A stretch of DNA of 64,000 bases from CAMPJM01 sp964440915 (GTDB lineage Bacteria; Bacteroidota; Bacteroidia; Cytophagales; Cyclobacteriaceae), in NCBI GenBank assembly GCA_964440915.1, contig CAYTTV010000009.1, forward strand, positions 18,829 through 82,828, given 5' to 3'. Below are positions 45,689-53,138 of this stretch, in pieces. The position numbers and the translations under genes were made by a program. Every line of letters starts with the position of its first letter. Position 1 is the first letter of the stretch. The notes under the pieces are model-generated. The model was not told the origin of the DNA and searched no databases. It worked only from the letters and a program-made list of their open reading frames with translations.

Positions 45689-46297
45689 ATGGCTTTTGAA
45701 TTACCTGCATTACCGTATGCAACCAATGCACTCGAACCTCATATCGATGCGCAAACAATGGAAATCCACCATGGCAAGCACCATGGAGCTTATACCACTA
45801 ATCTGAATAATGCTATACAGGGAACTGAATACGAAGGGAAGTCTATAGAGGAGATTCTGAAAAATATAAGCAAGCTTTCTCCTGCAGTTAGAAACAATGG
45901 GGGCGGCTACTATAACCATAACCTTTTTTGGCAGATATTGGCTCCTAATGCTGGTGGAAGCCCTTCAGGAGAGCTTGCAGAAGCGATCAACAAAAAATTC
46001 GGTTCGTTCGAAGACTTTAAAAAAGAGTTTGCCAATGCTGCCGCCACAAGATTTGGTTCCGGATGGGCTTGGCTTTGTGTAGGGGATAACGGCGAATTGG
46101 CTGTATGCTCTACTCCTAACCAAGACAATCCTCTGATGGACATAGCAGAATGCAAAGGAACGCCTATCTTAGGCCTAGATGTATGGGAGCATGCATACTA
46201 CCTCAAGTATCAGAACAAGAGGCCCGATTATATTGCAGCTTTCTGGAGTTTGGTAAACTGGGATGAAGTTGCCGAAAGATATTTGGCAGCAAAATAA
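45689..46297 (+). CDS. sodA: Superoxide dismutase (Mn/Fe family)
   Basis: Converts superoxide to H2O2 and O2 in the cytoplasm. 202 aa, normal length. Seen: the first metal-ligand His in IHHGKHHGAYTTNLN, then NGGGYYNHNLFW, and the final LGLDVWEHAYYLKYQNKRPDYIAAFW motif (Asp and His ligands). Which metal is used (Mn, Fe or either) cannot be decided by eye. It is followed by a strong terminator and sits beside the AhpD/AhpC/OxyR cluster. Confidence 0.97.
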   Translation: MAFELPALPYATNALEPHIDAQTMEIHHGKHHGAYTTNLNNAIQGTEYEGKSIEEILKNISKLSPAVRNNGGGYYNHNLFWQILAPNAGGSPSGELAEAINKKFGSFEDFKKEFANAAATRFGSGWAWLCVGDNGELAVCSTPNQDNPLMDIAECKGTPILGLDVWEHAYYLKYQNKRPDYIAAFWSLVNWDEVAERYLAAK

Positions 46298-46313
46298 GCT
46301 GACAATTATAAAC

Positions 46314-46352
46314 AAAAAAAGGTGCTGTACATGATGTGTAGCACCTTTTTTT
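46314..46352. terminator. Bidirectional terminator between sodA and the AhpD-like gene
   Basis: Stem AAAAAAAGGTGCT (46314-46326) with AGCACCTTTTTTT (46340-46352), 13-base loop. The A run and T run let it work on both strands, serving the convergent sodA (plus) and AhpD-like (minus) genes. Confidence 0.9.
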
Positions 46353-46398
46353 GTTATGTTATGCATGGCGATAGCGGAATCGCACTCAATTCGATCTC

Positions 46399-46980
46399 TT
46401 ATAAGACTACTGTCAACCCCCTGATAACAGCACCTAGGCGGATGGCTTCGTAGACTCGTTCTTCAGAAGCGCCATGTTTCTTAACAGACTCGTCGTGTGA
46501 ATTGACACAAAGTTCGCATCCGTTTAACGCAGAAATTACAAGGCTCACCAGTTCAAAGAATTCTTTTCCTAGAACAGGGTTCATCATGACGCTCATTTTA
46601 ATTCCGGCTGGCGTGTTGTTGTAAAATTCATTGCCCGTAAAATGGCGAAAGCGATAAAACACATTATTCACGTTAAGCAATGACACCGCGGCATAGATTT
46701 CCGCCACTTCTTCATCAGATGCACCTTCTTGCTTTGCAATATCTCCTAATCCTTCTTGCAAAACCACAGATTTGTCATTGACCGCCGTCGCTAGTGCTAT
46801 TAATACCGCTTCCTTTTTGCTGAGATTCTTGGTGTTCAAAAAATTACTGACGTTTATCTTAAGGTCTTTAATGTACCTGCTTTTTTCTGCAATTTGATCG
46901 AGTACCGGAGCATTGTGTTCCTCTGCAATGCCTACTTCTTTCAATAGATTTATTTTTGTTTCGTTAACTACTGCTTCCAT
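46399..46980 (-). CDS. AhpD-like carboxymuconolactone decarboxylase family protein
   Basis: 193-aa all-helical protein of the AhpD/CMD fold. Seen: the redox-active CxxC in LNGCELCVNSHDESVKKHGASEERVYEA, with the following His, as in AhpD, which reduces AhpC with lipoyl or thioredoxin-type donors. The N-terminal half is a second, non-catalytic copy of the fold. Lies 120 bases after ahpC on the same strand. Inferred: electron donor to the AhpC-type peroxiredoxin. Confidence 0.85.
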   Translation of the reverse strand: MEAVVNETKINLLKEVGIAEEHNAPVLDQIAEKSRYIKDLKINVSNFLNTKNLSKKEAVLIALATAVNDKSVVLQEGLGDIAKQEGASDEEVAEIYAAVSLLNVNNVFYRFRHFTGNEFYNNTPAGIKMSVMMNPVLGKEFFELVSLVISALNGCELCVNSHDESVKKHGASEERVYEAIRLGAVIRGLTVVL

Positions 46981-47000
46981 AATAAATATTTTTAATAGAC

Positions 47001-47037
47001 CCTGCCTAAAGTCTTAGTTGATATACTTTAAGCAAGG
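47001..47037 (-). other. Imperfect hairpin between ahpC and the AhpD-like gene
   Basis: CCTGCCTAAAGT (47001-47012) pairs imperfectly with ACTTTAAGCAAGG (47025-47037). It lies in the 120-base ahpC-ahpD gap and might set the ratio of the two products as an attenuator or processing site. Confidence 0.3.
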
Positions 47038-47100
47038 TGCTTTTGTGAATGATTTGAAATGACTTTTATGTTGATCGTGAATAAATCCCCTCCTGAAGAT

Positions 47101-47655
47101 TTAAACTGCAATTGTTTCTTCGCCTTTTTCCCAATTACAGGGGCATAGTTCATCTGTTTGCAAGGCATCTAAAACGCGCAAAACTTCCTCCACATTTCGG
47201 CCGACGGACAAGTCATAGAGGCTCACCCATCTTACAATACCTTCAGGATCTACGATATAAGTTGCTCTGTAAGCCACTTTTTCATTGGCTTCAAGGATCC
47301 CTAAAGAAGTAGCAAGTGACTTAGACGTGTCAGCAAGCATTGGGAAGCGCAAACCTCTAAGGTCATCATGGTTGTTTCTCCAAGCTAGGTGAACAAATTC
47401 TGAATCTGTGGAAGCGCCAATGAGGTCTGCATCTCTGTCTTCAAAGTCGGAGAAATGCTTGTTAAATTCTGCAATTTCTGTTGGGCACACAAAGGTGAAA
47501 TCTTTTGGCCACCAGAACATCACCATCCATCTTCCTTTTGACTTATGAGTATCAGCTGAGATATCGGCAAACTCTTTTCCTTTCTCTAGACTTACTACGG
47601 CAGTTTTTGTAAAATCTGGGAACTGTGACCCGACTGACAAGATTCTGTTTTCCAT
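47101..47655 (-). CDS. ahpC: AhpC-type peroxiredoxin
   Basis: Reduces H2O2 and organic peroxides in the cytoplasm. 184 aa. Seen: peroxidatic Cys in WPKDFTFVCPTEIAEF and resolving Cys pair in LQTDELCPCNW near the C-terminus. This LCPCNW ending is the type found in AhpC proteins that pair with AhpD. The neighbouring AhpD-like gene therefore makes sense. Divergent from the OxyR-like gene, 101 bases apart. A near-consensus -7 box (CAAAGTTG on the plus strand, 47681-47688) is present. Confidence 0.95.
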   Translation of the reverse strand: MENRILSVGSQFPDFTKTAVVSLEKGKEFADISADTHKSKGRWMVMFWWPKDFTFVCPTEIAEFNKHFSDFEDRDADLIGASTDSEFVHLAWRNNHDDLRGLRFPMLADTSKSLATSLGILEANEKVAYRATYIVDPEGIVRWVSLYDLSVGRNVEEVLRVLDALQTDELCPCNWEKGEETIAV

Positions 47656-47732
47656 ATTGTTTTTTGTTTTTTATTTGATACAAAGTTGTGGGAATGGTTG
47701 TGATAAATCAAATCGATAGTTTTTATAACTCC

Positions 47733-47752
47733 ATAGATAATTTCTATATTTG
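47733..47752 (+). promoter_or_regulatory. OxyR-type half operator overlapping the oxyR -7 box
   Basis: ATAG-N7-CTAT (47733-47747) has the T-N11-A shape of LysR-family sites and matches one OxyR half site. Overlapping it is TATATTTG (47745-47752), an exact TAnnTTTG -7 box only 4 bases from the ATG at 47757. A protein bound there would block the promoter, which suggests autorepression. A second ATAG lies at 47716-47719, but at a non-canonical distance. Confidence 0.5.
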
Positions 47753-47756
47753 CATT

Positions 47757-48695
47757 ATGACTTTACAGCAACTAGAATATATAGTGGCAGTACACAAGGA
47801 AAAGAATTTTTCTAAGGCTGCTGATAAATGCTTTGTTACCCAACCTACCCTTAGTATGCAGATTCATAAGTTTGAGGAGGTATTGGGGGCGGTGATTTTT
47901 GATCGTTCCAAGCAGCCGGTTGTCGCTACAGCCTTGGGAATGGAGATTATTGCCATTGCCCAAGATGTGCTAAAGGATACCAGGCGGATCCAAGAACTGG
48001 TAGAAGATGCGAAAGGCCAAATTTCGGGCGATCTTCGTATAGGTATTATACCCACGGTGGCACCTTATCTTGTCCCTATGTTCCTTACCGGTTTTTTAGA
48101 GCAGTACCCTAATGTAAATCTTATTTTGGAGGAGATGCCGACAGATGATATTGTCAGGAACCTGAAGATGGATTTGTTAGATGCGGGGATTTTAGTAACG
48201 CCATTAAGCGACTTGCAAATACATGAAAAGCCCTTGTATTATGAGCCGTTTGTAGCTTATGTTTCTCCAAGTAGTGAAATGTATGCTCATAACATGCTTT
48301 CGCCTAAAGATATGGATTTGAGTGAAATATGGCTGCTTAATGAAGGGCATTGTATGCAGTCGCAAGTGATTAACTTATGCTATGAAAGGAAAAAGCGGCG
48401 CTTAGTACCCAACTTTGAATATAGGGCAGGGAGTATTGAAACCTTGAGGAAGATGGTGGAGCTAAATGAAGGGGCTACGCTACTACCAGAATTGGCCCTG
48501 AGAGACCTGCAAGAGCATCAGATGAAAATGGTGCGACGTTTTGAAGATCCTCAACCAGTAAGGGAAGTCAGCATGGTCACACATCGGAACTATGTTAAGA
48601 AAGGACTTCTTAATGCACTTTTGAACAGCATTAAGGCCTGCATCCCTCAAGATATGCAGCACATAGAAGGCAAGAAGCGTATAGCCATCCAATAA
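47757..48695 (+). CDS. oxyR: OxyR-like LysR-family transcriptional regulator
   Basis: Redox-responsive activator of peroxide defence genes. About 312 aa. Seen: N-terminal winged HTH (TLQQLEYIVAVHKEKNFSKAADKCFVTQPTLSMQIHKFEE), a LysR substrate domain, and two Cys placed as in OxyR: LLNEGHCMQSQVINLCYER (9 residues apart). OxyR forms its disulfide between Cys199 and Cys208, the same spacing. ATG 47757 starts exactly at the HTH; the 23 upstream residues of the longer frame are leader. Divergent from ahpC, so probably its regulator. Confidence 0.92.
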   Translation: MTLQQLEYIVAVHKEKNFSKAADKCFVTQPTLSMQIHKFEEVLGAVIFDRSKQPVVATALGMEIIAIAQDVLKDTRRIQELVEDAKGQISGDLRIGIIPTVAPYLVPMFLTGFLEQYPNVNLILEEMPTDDIVRNLKMDLLDAGILVTPLSDLQIHEKPLYYEPFVAYVSPSSEMYAHNMLSPKDMDLSEIWLLNEGHCMQSQVINLCYERKKRRLVPNFEYRAGSIETLRKMVELNEGATLLPELALRDLQEHQMKMVRRFEDPQPVREVSMVTHRNYVKKGLLNALLNSIKACIPQDMQHIEGKKRIAIQ

Positions 48696-48725
48696 TATTT
48701 TGGTTGTGTATAGATGCAATGCCCA

Positions 48726-49274
48726 TCATAGGGAATTCCAGCCTTCCCGGGCTATGAGCGCCTTGATGTGAGCAAGATGATGCTCTCCATGCCAAACATA
48801 CATACCCAAACAATGTTTGAGTGAGTAAATGTTGTTGTTTTCAGGATGAATAAAAGTTTTTTCCCAATCTTGAGGGCTTAGTTCTTTCATCAGGGCTGCC
48901 CACCGCTCATGAAGATTGGAGAGCAAACGTAGCGAAATGTGCGGGGAAAGTTTGCTGTCTGGAAGATTGGCCCATCTATCTTGCTCATAGCTTTTTATAC
49001 GTGGATTGTCTTCTGTAAGCGCCCACTTGAATCGGATATAGCTGTTAAGGTGACTATCAGGAATGTGGTGCACCAATTGTCGTACAGTCCATCCTCCGGG
49101 CCGATATGGAGTGTCTAACTGCTGCTCATCCAAAACGTTTACTACATTTTGAAGCTTTATGGGAAAAGCCTCTAGTGCAAATATATTCCTTTCGATAAAT
49201 TCGTCTTGTTGAATTGTGACAGGGTCGAACTTGCCAATAGGGTATCGAAGTTTTTCAAGATTAAGGTTTTCCAT
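48726..49274 (-). CDS. DinB/YfiT-like putative metal-dependent hydrolase or thiol transferase
   Basis: 182 aa. DinB four-helix-bundle family, closest in pattern to YfiT/BstA (bacillithiol-S-transferase). Seen: opening RYPIGKFDP, then VRQLVHHIPDSHLNSY (metal His) and CLGMYVWHGEHHLAHI (two more His), the three-His metal site of the family. Bacteroidota often encode bacillithiol synthesis, so a thiol transferase role is possible but inferred. Its stop is 30 bases from the convergent oxyR end. Confidence 0.85.
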   Translation of the reverse strand: MENLNLEKLRYPIGKFDPVTIQQDEFIERNIFALEAFPIKLQNVVNVLDEQQLDTPYRPGGWTVRQLVHHIPDSHLNSYIRFKWALTEDNPRIKSYEQDRWANLPDSKLSPHISLRLLSNLHERWAALMKELSPQDWEKTFIHPENNNIYSLKHCLGMYVWHGEHHLAHIKALIAREGWNSL

Positions 49275-49302
49275 GATTAAATATATGGAAAAGGATCAAA
49301 TG

Positions 49303-49330
49303 TTTGATTTTTATGACATTCATATTTTTG
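49303..49330 (+). promoter_or_regulatory. Putative promoter of the intergenic RNA
   Basis: TTTG (49303-49306) followed 16 bases later by TATTTTTG (49323-49330), an exact -7 TAnnTTTG box. The -33 spacing is shorter than the usual 19. It would start transcription about 50 bases before the structured domain. Confidence 0.4.
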
Positions 49331-49384
49331 AAATTCTCATTGTGCCTTTTTGATTGCCCTATCGAGGCTATAGCTAGCGTAGGA

Positions 49385-49520
49385 GCGGCCAGGATAGTAG
49401 TGGAAACCCCGCCAAGGGAAGACCGTTAATATGGAAGTGGCAGTGGGCTGAGCTTTTTGTTGTAATATTAGGAGAACCTGCGCGCAAGGCGGAGTTGTAA
49501 CGGATAGCCTGATAAGCCGC
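49385..49520 (+). ncRNA. Candidate structured ncRNA (possibly Flavo-1-like)
   Basis: A GC-rich, non-coding block. GCGGC + CAGG (49385-49393) pairs with CCTG + GCCGC (49508-49511, 49516-49520), interrupted by one ATAA bulge. Inside is a symmetric 15/15 internal loop: ATAGTAGTGGAAACC on the 5' side and AGTTGTAACGGATAG on the 3' side. It is closed by CCGCC (49409-49413) with GGCGG (49488-49492), and an apical TAATAT/ATATTA helix (49427-49432 with 49465-49470) lies further in. The GATAGTAGTGGAAA...AACGGATAGC pair of loop motifs resembles what I remember of the Bacteroidota Flavo-1 RNA family, but I could not check. It has its own -7 box upstream, and pdxJ has a separate one downstream. Confidence 0.55.
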
Positions 49521-49550
49521 CCAAAATATTAAAAAATTATAATGAAAGAT

Positions 49551-49558
49551 TATCTTTG
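49551..49558 (+). promoter_or_regulatory. -7 promoter box of pdxJ
   Basis: TATCTTTG, exact TAnnTTTG match, 73 bases before the pdxJ ATG. It lies after the structured RNA, suggesting that pdxJ is transcribed independently of it. Confidence 0.5.
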
Positions 49559-49631
49559 CCCAATAAAATAGATATCAATTACAACTTAACCAGGTGCTTT
49601 AGGTTATGTTTGTGCGAAATGAAGTTTGGCT

Positions 49632-50369
49632 ATGACGAGACTGAGTGTTAACATCAATAAAGTGGCTACTTTAAGGAATTCAAGAGGCGGCAATAATCCG
49701 GACGTTTTGAAGGTAGCGCTCGATTGTGAACGATTTGGGGCACAGGGCATTACGGTGCATCCGAGGCCTGACGAAAGGCATATTAGGTATGATGACGTAT
49801 TGGTGCTGAAGGACAATATCAAGACGGAATTTAATATTGAAGGCTATCCAGATAAGCGGTATTTGGAGCTTGTAGGGCGTGCACAGCCAGCGCAGGCTAC
49901 GCTTGTGCCGGATGGGCCTGATGCGATCACGTCAAATGCTGGATGGGATACGGTTAAGCATAAGGATTTTTTGGTAGATGTAACTGCCAATCTACGAGCG
50001 CAAGGTATCAGGGTTTCAATATTTGTTGATCCTGTGGAGGAAATGGTGGAAGGCGCTAAGGAAATAGGCGCAGATAATATTGAATTATATACAGAAAGCT
50101 ATGCCGTGCGGTATGAAGGCGATCGGGAAAGTGCCATAGCGCCGTATGTGAAGTGCGCTGACTTGGCGCGTTCTATCGGGCTAAAAGTAAATGCGGGCCA
50201 TGACCTCGATTTGCAAAACCTCCGCTATCTAAAGCAGCAGATCCCCTTTTTGGAAGAGGTTTCTATCGGACATGCTCTTATTTGTGATGCTTTATATCTG
50301 GGCCTGGAGAATACGATCCAGCTGTATCTTCGTCAGTTGGAAAGTGACAATCCGATCGTAGTGATTTAG
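49632..50369 (+). CDS. pdxJ: Pyridoxine 5'-phosphate synthase
   Basis: Condenses 1-deoxyxylulose 5-phosphate and 3-amino-2-oxopropyl phosphate in DXP-type vitamin B6 synthesis. 245 aa TIM barrel. Seen: RLSVNINKVATLRNSRGGNNPDVLKVA, the HPRPDERHI phosphate/substrate loop, ELYTESYA and the VNAGHDLDLQNLRYL and EVSIGHALICDALYLGLE segments, all family signatures. ATG 49632 is used rather than a TTG two codons earlier. Confidence 0.97.
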   Translation: MTRLSVNINKVATLRNSRGGNNPDVLKVALDCERFGAQGITVHPRPDERHIRYDDVLVLKDNIKTEFNIEGYPDKRYLELVGRAQPAQATLVPDGPDAITSNAGWDTVKHKDFLVDVTANLRAQGIRVSIFVDPVEEMVEGAKEIGADNIELYTESYAVRYEGDRESAIAPYVKCADLARSIGLKVNAGHDLDLQNLRYLKQQIPFLEEVSIGHALICDALYLGLENTIQLYLRQLESDNPIVVI

Positions 50370-50447
50370 GATAACATGTTAATGCTTACTTAAAATATAT
50401 GCATGGTTGATCATGCTGTAGTAATTAGGACAAATAAATGGAATGAA

Positions 50448-51212
50448 ATGGTAATGAATTTTAAAAAACTCGGTGAAGGTAGCCCGATCATAATTTTGCA
50501 CGGTGTGTTTGGGTCTTCAGACAATTGGCTTTCTGTAGGCAAGGCACTGGCCGAAAACCACACTGTTTATTTGCCCGATTTGCGTAATCATGGAGATTCT
50601 TTTCATTCCGATACATTTACTTACCAAGCTATGGCGGAGGATCTGAAACATCTTATTGAGCAAGAAAATATTGAAAGGCCTGTCGTGATAGGACATTCCA
50701 TGGGAGGTAAGGTGGCAATGAAGTTTGCTGTAAACTATCCTGATCTGTTGGAGAAACTTATTGTGGTAGATATTTCTCCAAGGGCATATCCGCCACATCA
50801 TGAAAAGATACTGGAGGGTTTGAAATCGATAAATTTAAAAGAAATAGGGTCAAGGAATGAAGCGGATGAAGCTTTGGCTGAATATGTTCCGGAACTGGGT
50901 GTGAGGCAGTTTTTGCTGAAGAACCTGACTAGGGGCCAAGACAAGCAGTTTATGTGGAAGTTGAATTTGCCGGTGATAGATGAACAAATCGAAAATGTAG
51001 GGGAGGGCTTGGAAGAGCAGTTGGCCATGTCAAAATCCACGCTTTTTATTCGAGGGGGAAAGTCAAATTATATTAAGAATGAAGATAATATCGTGATTGT
51101 AGGTTTCTTTCCCAATTCAGAAGTTAAAACGATCGAAGGGGCAGGTCATTGGTTGCATGCAGAGCAACCTGAGGCTTTTGTGGAGATGGTACGGGAATTT
51201 ATACGCAGCTAG
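50448..51212 (+). CDS. Alpha/beta hydrolase (YbfF-like esterase)
   Basis: About 254 aa. Seen: HGVFGSSDNWLSVGKAL (oxyanion loop), LPDLRNHGDSFHSDTF, nucleophile elbow IGHSMGGKVAM, and the late acid/His (GAGHWLHAEQP). The pattern matches the YbfF/short-chain acyl esterase group. The ATG at 50448 (MVMNFKKLGEG) is preferred because the family begins at this strand. An upstream ATG at 50403 adds 15 non-conserved residues. Substrate unknown. Confidence 0.9.
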   Translation: MVMNFKKLGEGSPIIILHGVFGSSDNWLSVGKALAENHTVYLPDLRNHGDSFHSDTFTYQAMAEDLKHLIEQENIERPVVIGHSMGGKVAMKFAVNYPDLLEKLIVVDISPRAYPPHHEKILEGLKSINLKEIGSRNEADEALAEYVPELGVRQFLLKNLTRGQDKQFMWKLNLPVIDEQIENVGEGLEEQLAMSKSTLFIRGGKSNYIKNEDNIVIVGFFPNSEVKTIEGAGHWLHAEQPEAFVEMVREFIRS

Positions 51213-51238
51213 TGATAGAAAGTAAAACGTATATGCAT

Positions 51239-51454
51239 TTAAAATTTTCTGACCAGATACAATATAAGGGAAATAATGATGCTAAGGACTATACTGGTCG
51301 CGAGTGGGAAGTAAAATGTAAAGTTTTCCTTTTTGATAACAATGTCACCTGGAAGCCTTCCCAAAAATGGCAACTTATCAGAAAAGTATATTGCTAGCCC
51401 TATGATGGCAAGTGAAATGCCTGCTATTATAAGAAATAAACCCATTCGCTTCAT
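51239..51454 (-). CDS. DUF2905 two-helix membrane protein
   Basis: 71 aa. Seen: helix GLFLIIAGISLAIIGLAIYF, then the family signature LPFLGRLPGDIVIKKENFTFYFPLATSIVLSI and a second helix. DUF2905 proteins are small inner-membrane proteins of unknown function. It is tail to tail with the alpha/beta hydrolase (26-base gap) and divergent from the RsmI-like gene. Confidence 0.9.
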   Translation of the reverse strand: MKRMGLFLIIAGISLAIIGLAIYFSDKLPFLGRLPGDIVIKKENFTFYFPLATSIVLSIIISLILYLVRKF

Positions 51455-51551
51455 GCTTTAGTTAGTGGCTTTTTAGTATCAACGGCTTAAAATCCTAAAT
51501 CGTTTGCCTGGGGAATTGCACGCTTGTTCATTTTCCGAATATATCAACTAC

Positions 51552-52292
51552 ATGGAACAATACAAAAAAGGGGTTTTATATTTAATTCCTACAGTAATTT
51601 CTGAAGGGACTGTAGATAAGGTAGTAGCACCGGAGATATTGGATGTCGTGGCCAATCTAGATTATTACCTTGTAGAAAACCTGAGAACCGCAAGAAGGTA
51701 TATAAGCGAGCTTAACCGGACTTTTGATCAATTGAAACTTCCCAAGCCTATAGAAGAGATTAAGTTTGTGGAGCTTTCTAAAGATACAGATCCTAAGGAG
51801 GTACGGAACCAACTGAACCTTGTAACAGCAGGGAGAAGTGCAGGGGTGATCTCTGAGGCTGGTTGCCCAGGAGTGGCCGATCCAGGTGCCGTTGCGGTTC
51901 GCTATGCACATGCTCTTGGCATCAAGGTAGTGCCTTTGGTAGGCCCTTCTTCCATTTTGCTTGCTTTAATGGCGTCAGGTTTCAATGGACAGTCATTTGC
52001 CTTTCATGGGTACCTGCCGATAGAGAAAAAAGAAAGAAGTGAAATGCTCAAGGCCCTAGAAAAGGATGCACAAAAGAAGCGTCAGACCCAAATATTTATG
52101 GAAACGCCTTATCGGAATCAGAAGCTGCTCGAAGATATTCTACAAGTGTGCAATGGGCAAACACTGCTTTGCATAGCCAAGGACCTTACAGGCGCTGAAG
52201 AATTTGTTGTTACTAAATCTGTGAAAGATTGGAAGCGCGAGAATTTAGATTTACATAAGATTCCTGTCGTTTTTGCTTTATCTGATGGCTAA
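51552..52292 (+). CDS. RsmI-like SAM-dependent (tetrapyrrole methylase family) methyltransferase
   Basis: 246 aa. Tetrapyrrole methylase fold used by RsmI, which 2'-O-methylates C1402 of 16S rRNA. Seen: GVLYLIPTVISEGTVD (cofactor strand), AGVISEAGCPGVADPGAVAVRYAH with the GxPxxxDPG motif, VVPLVGPSSILLALMASGFNGQSFAFHGYLP and FMETPYRNQKLLEDIL. It diverges from classical RsmI in the N-terminal PIGNxxD region, so it may be a paralog with another target. ATG 51552 precedes the first strand; a TTG 16 codons earlier is not needed. Confidence 0.88.
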   Translation: MEQYKKGVLYLIPTVISEGTVDKVVAPEILDVVANLDYYLVENLRTARRYISELNRTFDQLKLPKPIEEIKFVELSKDTDPKEVRNQLNLVTAGRSAGVISEAGCPGVADPGAVAVRYAHALGIKVVPLVGPSSILLALMASGFNGQSFAFHGYLPIEKKERSEMLKALEKDAQKKRQTQIFMETPYRNQKLLEDILQVCNGQTLLCIAKDLTGAEEFVVTKSVKDWKRENLDLHKIPVVFALSDG

Positions 52293-52406
52293 ACCGTGGG
52301 TTTAAAATAATTAGTGCTTCAAATAAACATTGAGAGGGTTATACCGTTTTAACTTTTACTTGGTTGCTTTTTTATTGTATCTTTCAAAGACTAACATTCA
52401 GCATTT

Positions 52407-52775
52407 GTGAAACTTTTCTACAAAATAGCCCGCTTTTTAAATGTCCCTGATTTTATTAATAATGTCGAGGGATTTACAAGAACAAAGACAGAGGAGATGA
52501 AGGTTAGGTTTGAGGAGTATGCCATGGAGCTCCTCGCAAAGATTGCCATTTACGCGGCCATGTTTTTTGTCAGCCTTTTTTTTCTTTTATTTGCAAGTAT
52601 CACAGCAGGGCAATACTTGAATGAAGTGCTAGACAGTACTTTTGCAGGTTATGGTATCTTGGCTTTGTTCTATCTTTTATTGTTGATAATCTTGTTTATT
52701 GTAAAAAAGCTTAAGACCGATGATACTTCTTCAGAAGAGGACTCGTCTAAAAATACCTCAACTTTTCACGACTAA
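52407..52775 (+). CDS. Holin-like (phage holin family) two-helix membrane protein
   Basis: 122 aa. Seen: an amphipathic N-terminal region (DFINNVEGFTRTKTEEMKVRFEEYAMELL) and two membrane helices with a short turn, ending in a Ser/Asp-rich acidic tail. Matches the YqjE/actinobacteriophage-type holin superfamily that occurs as a chromosomal gene in Bacteroidota with no phage. Start codon GTG. First of three close genes (holin-like, 114 aa, GGGPS). Confidence 0.75.
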   Translation: MKLFYKIARFLNVPDFINNVEGFTRTKTEEMKVRFEEYAMELLAKIAIYAAMFFVSLFFLLFASITAGQYLNEVLDSTFAGYGILALFYLLLLIILFIVKKLKTDDTSSEEDSSKNTSTFHD

Positions 52776-52793
52776 TCTAAAACTTGGTTTATT

Positions 52794-53138
52794 ATGAATA
52801 GGGAGCCGCAAGTGCTTAAGCAAGAAGCCGATGAATATCTCGATAATATCAAAACGTATTTTTCTCAATGGGGGAAAGCATTTCTTATTGTTGGGGGTAC
52901 GGTTTGGGTGACATACAAGGTTATTAAGGGATTGAGTTCTCATCAACAAAATAGGAAAAAGCCAGTGCATGCTCTTCAGGAGGAGCACTATGCTGTAGCC
53001 ACTGTTAGGCCTTCATCGCGTATAGCCAAAATGATTAAGCAACAAATAGCTTTGTTTCTGATTGCTATAATCAAGCAGAAACTGACAGAAGCCTTGTCAA
53101 AAAGAAGTGCGCACCATGGAGAAGAAGAAGTTGTATGA
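52794..53138 (+). CDS. Small protein of unknown function (conserved-position neighbour)
   Basis: 114 aa with one probable membrane helix (AFLIVGGTVWVTYKVIKGL) and a second, weaker hydrophobic stretch (QQIALFLIAIIKQKL), separated by a basic linker. No recognised domain. It overlaps the GGGPS gene by 23 bases and lies 18 bases after the holin-like gene, so it is in the same operon. Confidence 0.6.
   Translation: MNREPQVLKQEADEYLDNIKTYFSQWGKAFLIVGGTVWVTYKVIKGLSSHQQNRKKPVHALQEEHYAVATVRPSSRIAKMIKQQIALFLIAIIKQKLTEALSKRSAHHGEEEVV

Noticed and set aside
47716..47747. Full four-box OxyR operator (ATAG-N7-CTAT-N7-ATAG-N7-CTAT)
   Set aside because: Only one ATAG-N7-CTAT half is complete. The second ATAG is 17 bases away rather than 22 and lacks its CTAT, so I report only a half site.
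52407..52775. Phage origin for the holin-like gene
   Set aside because: It is the first gene of a cellular operon with GGGPS. No endolysin or other phage gene is present, so it is treated as a chromosomal membrane protein.
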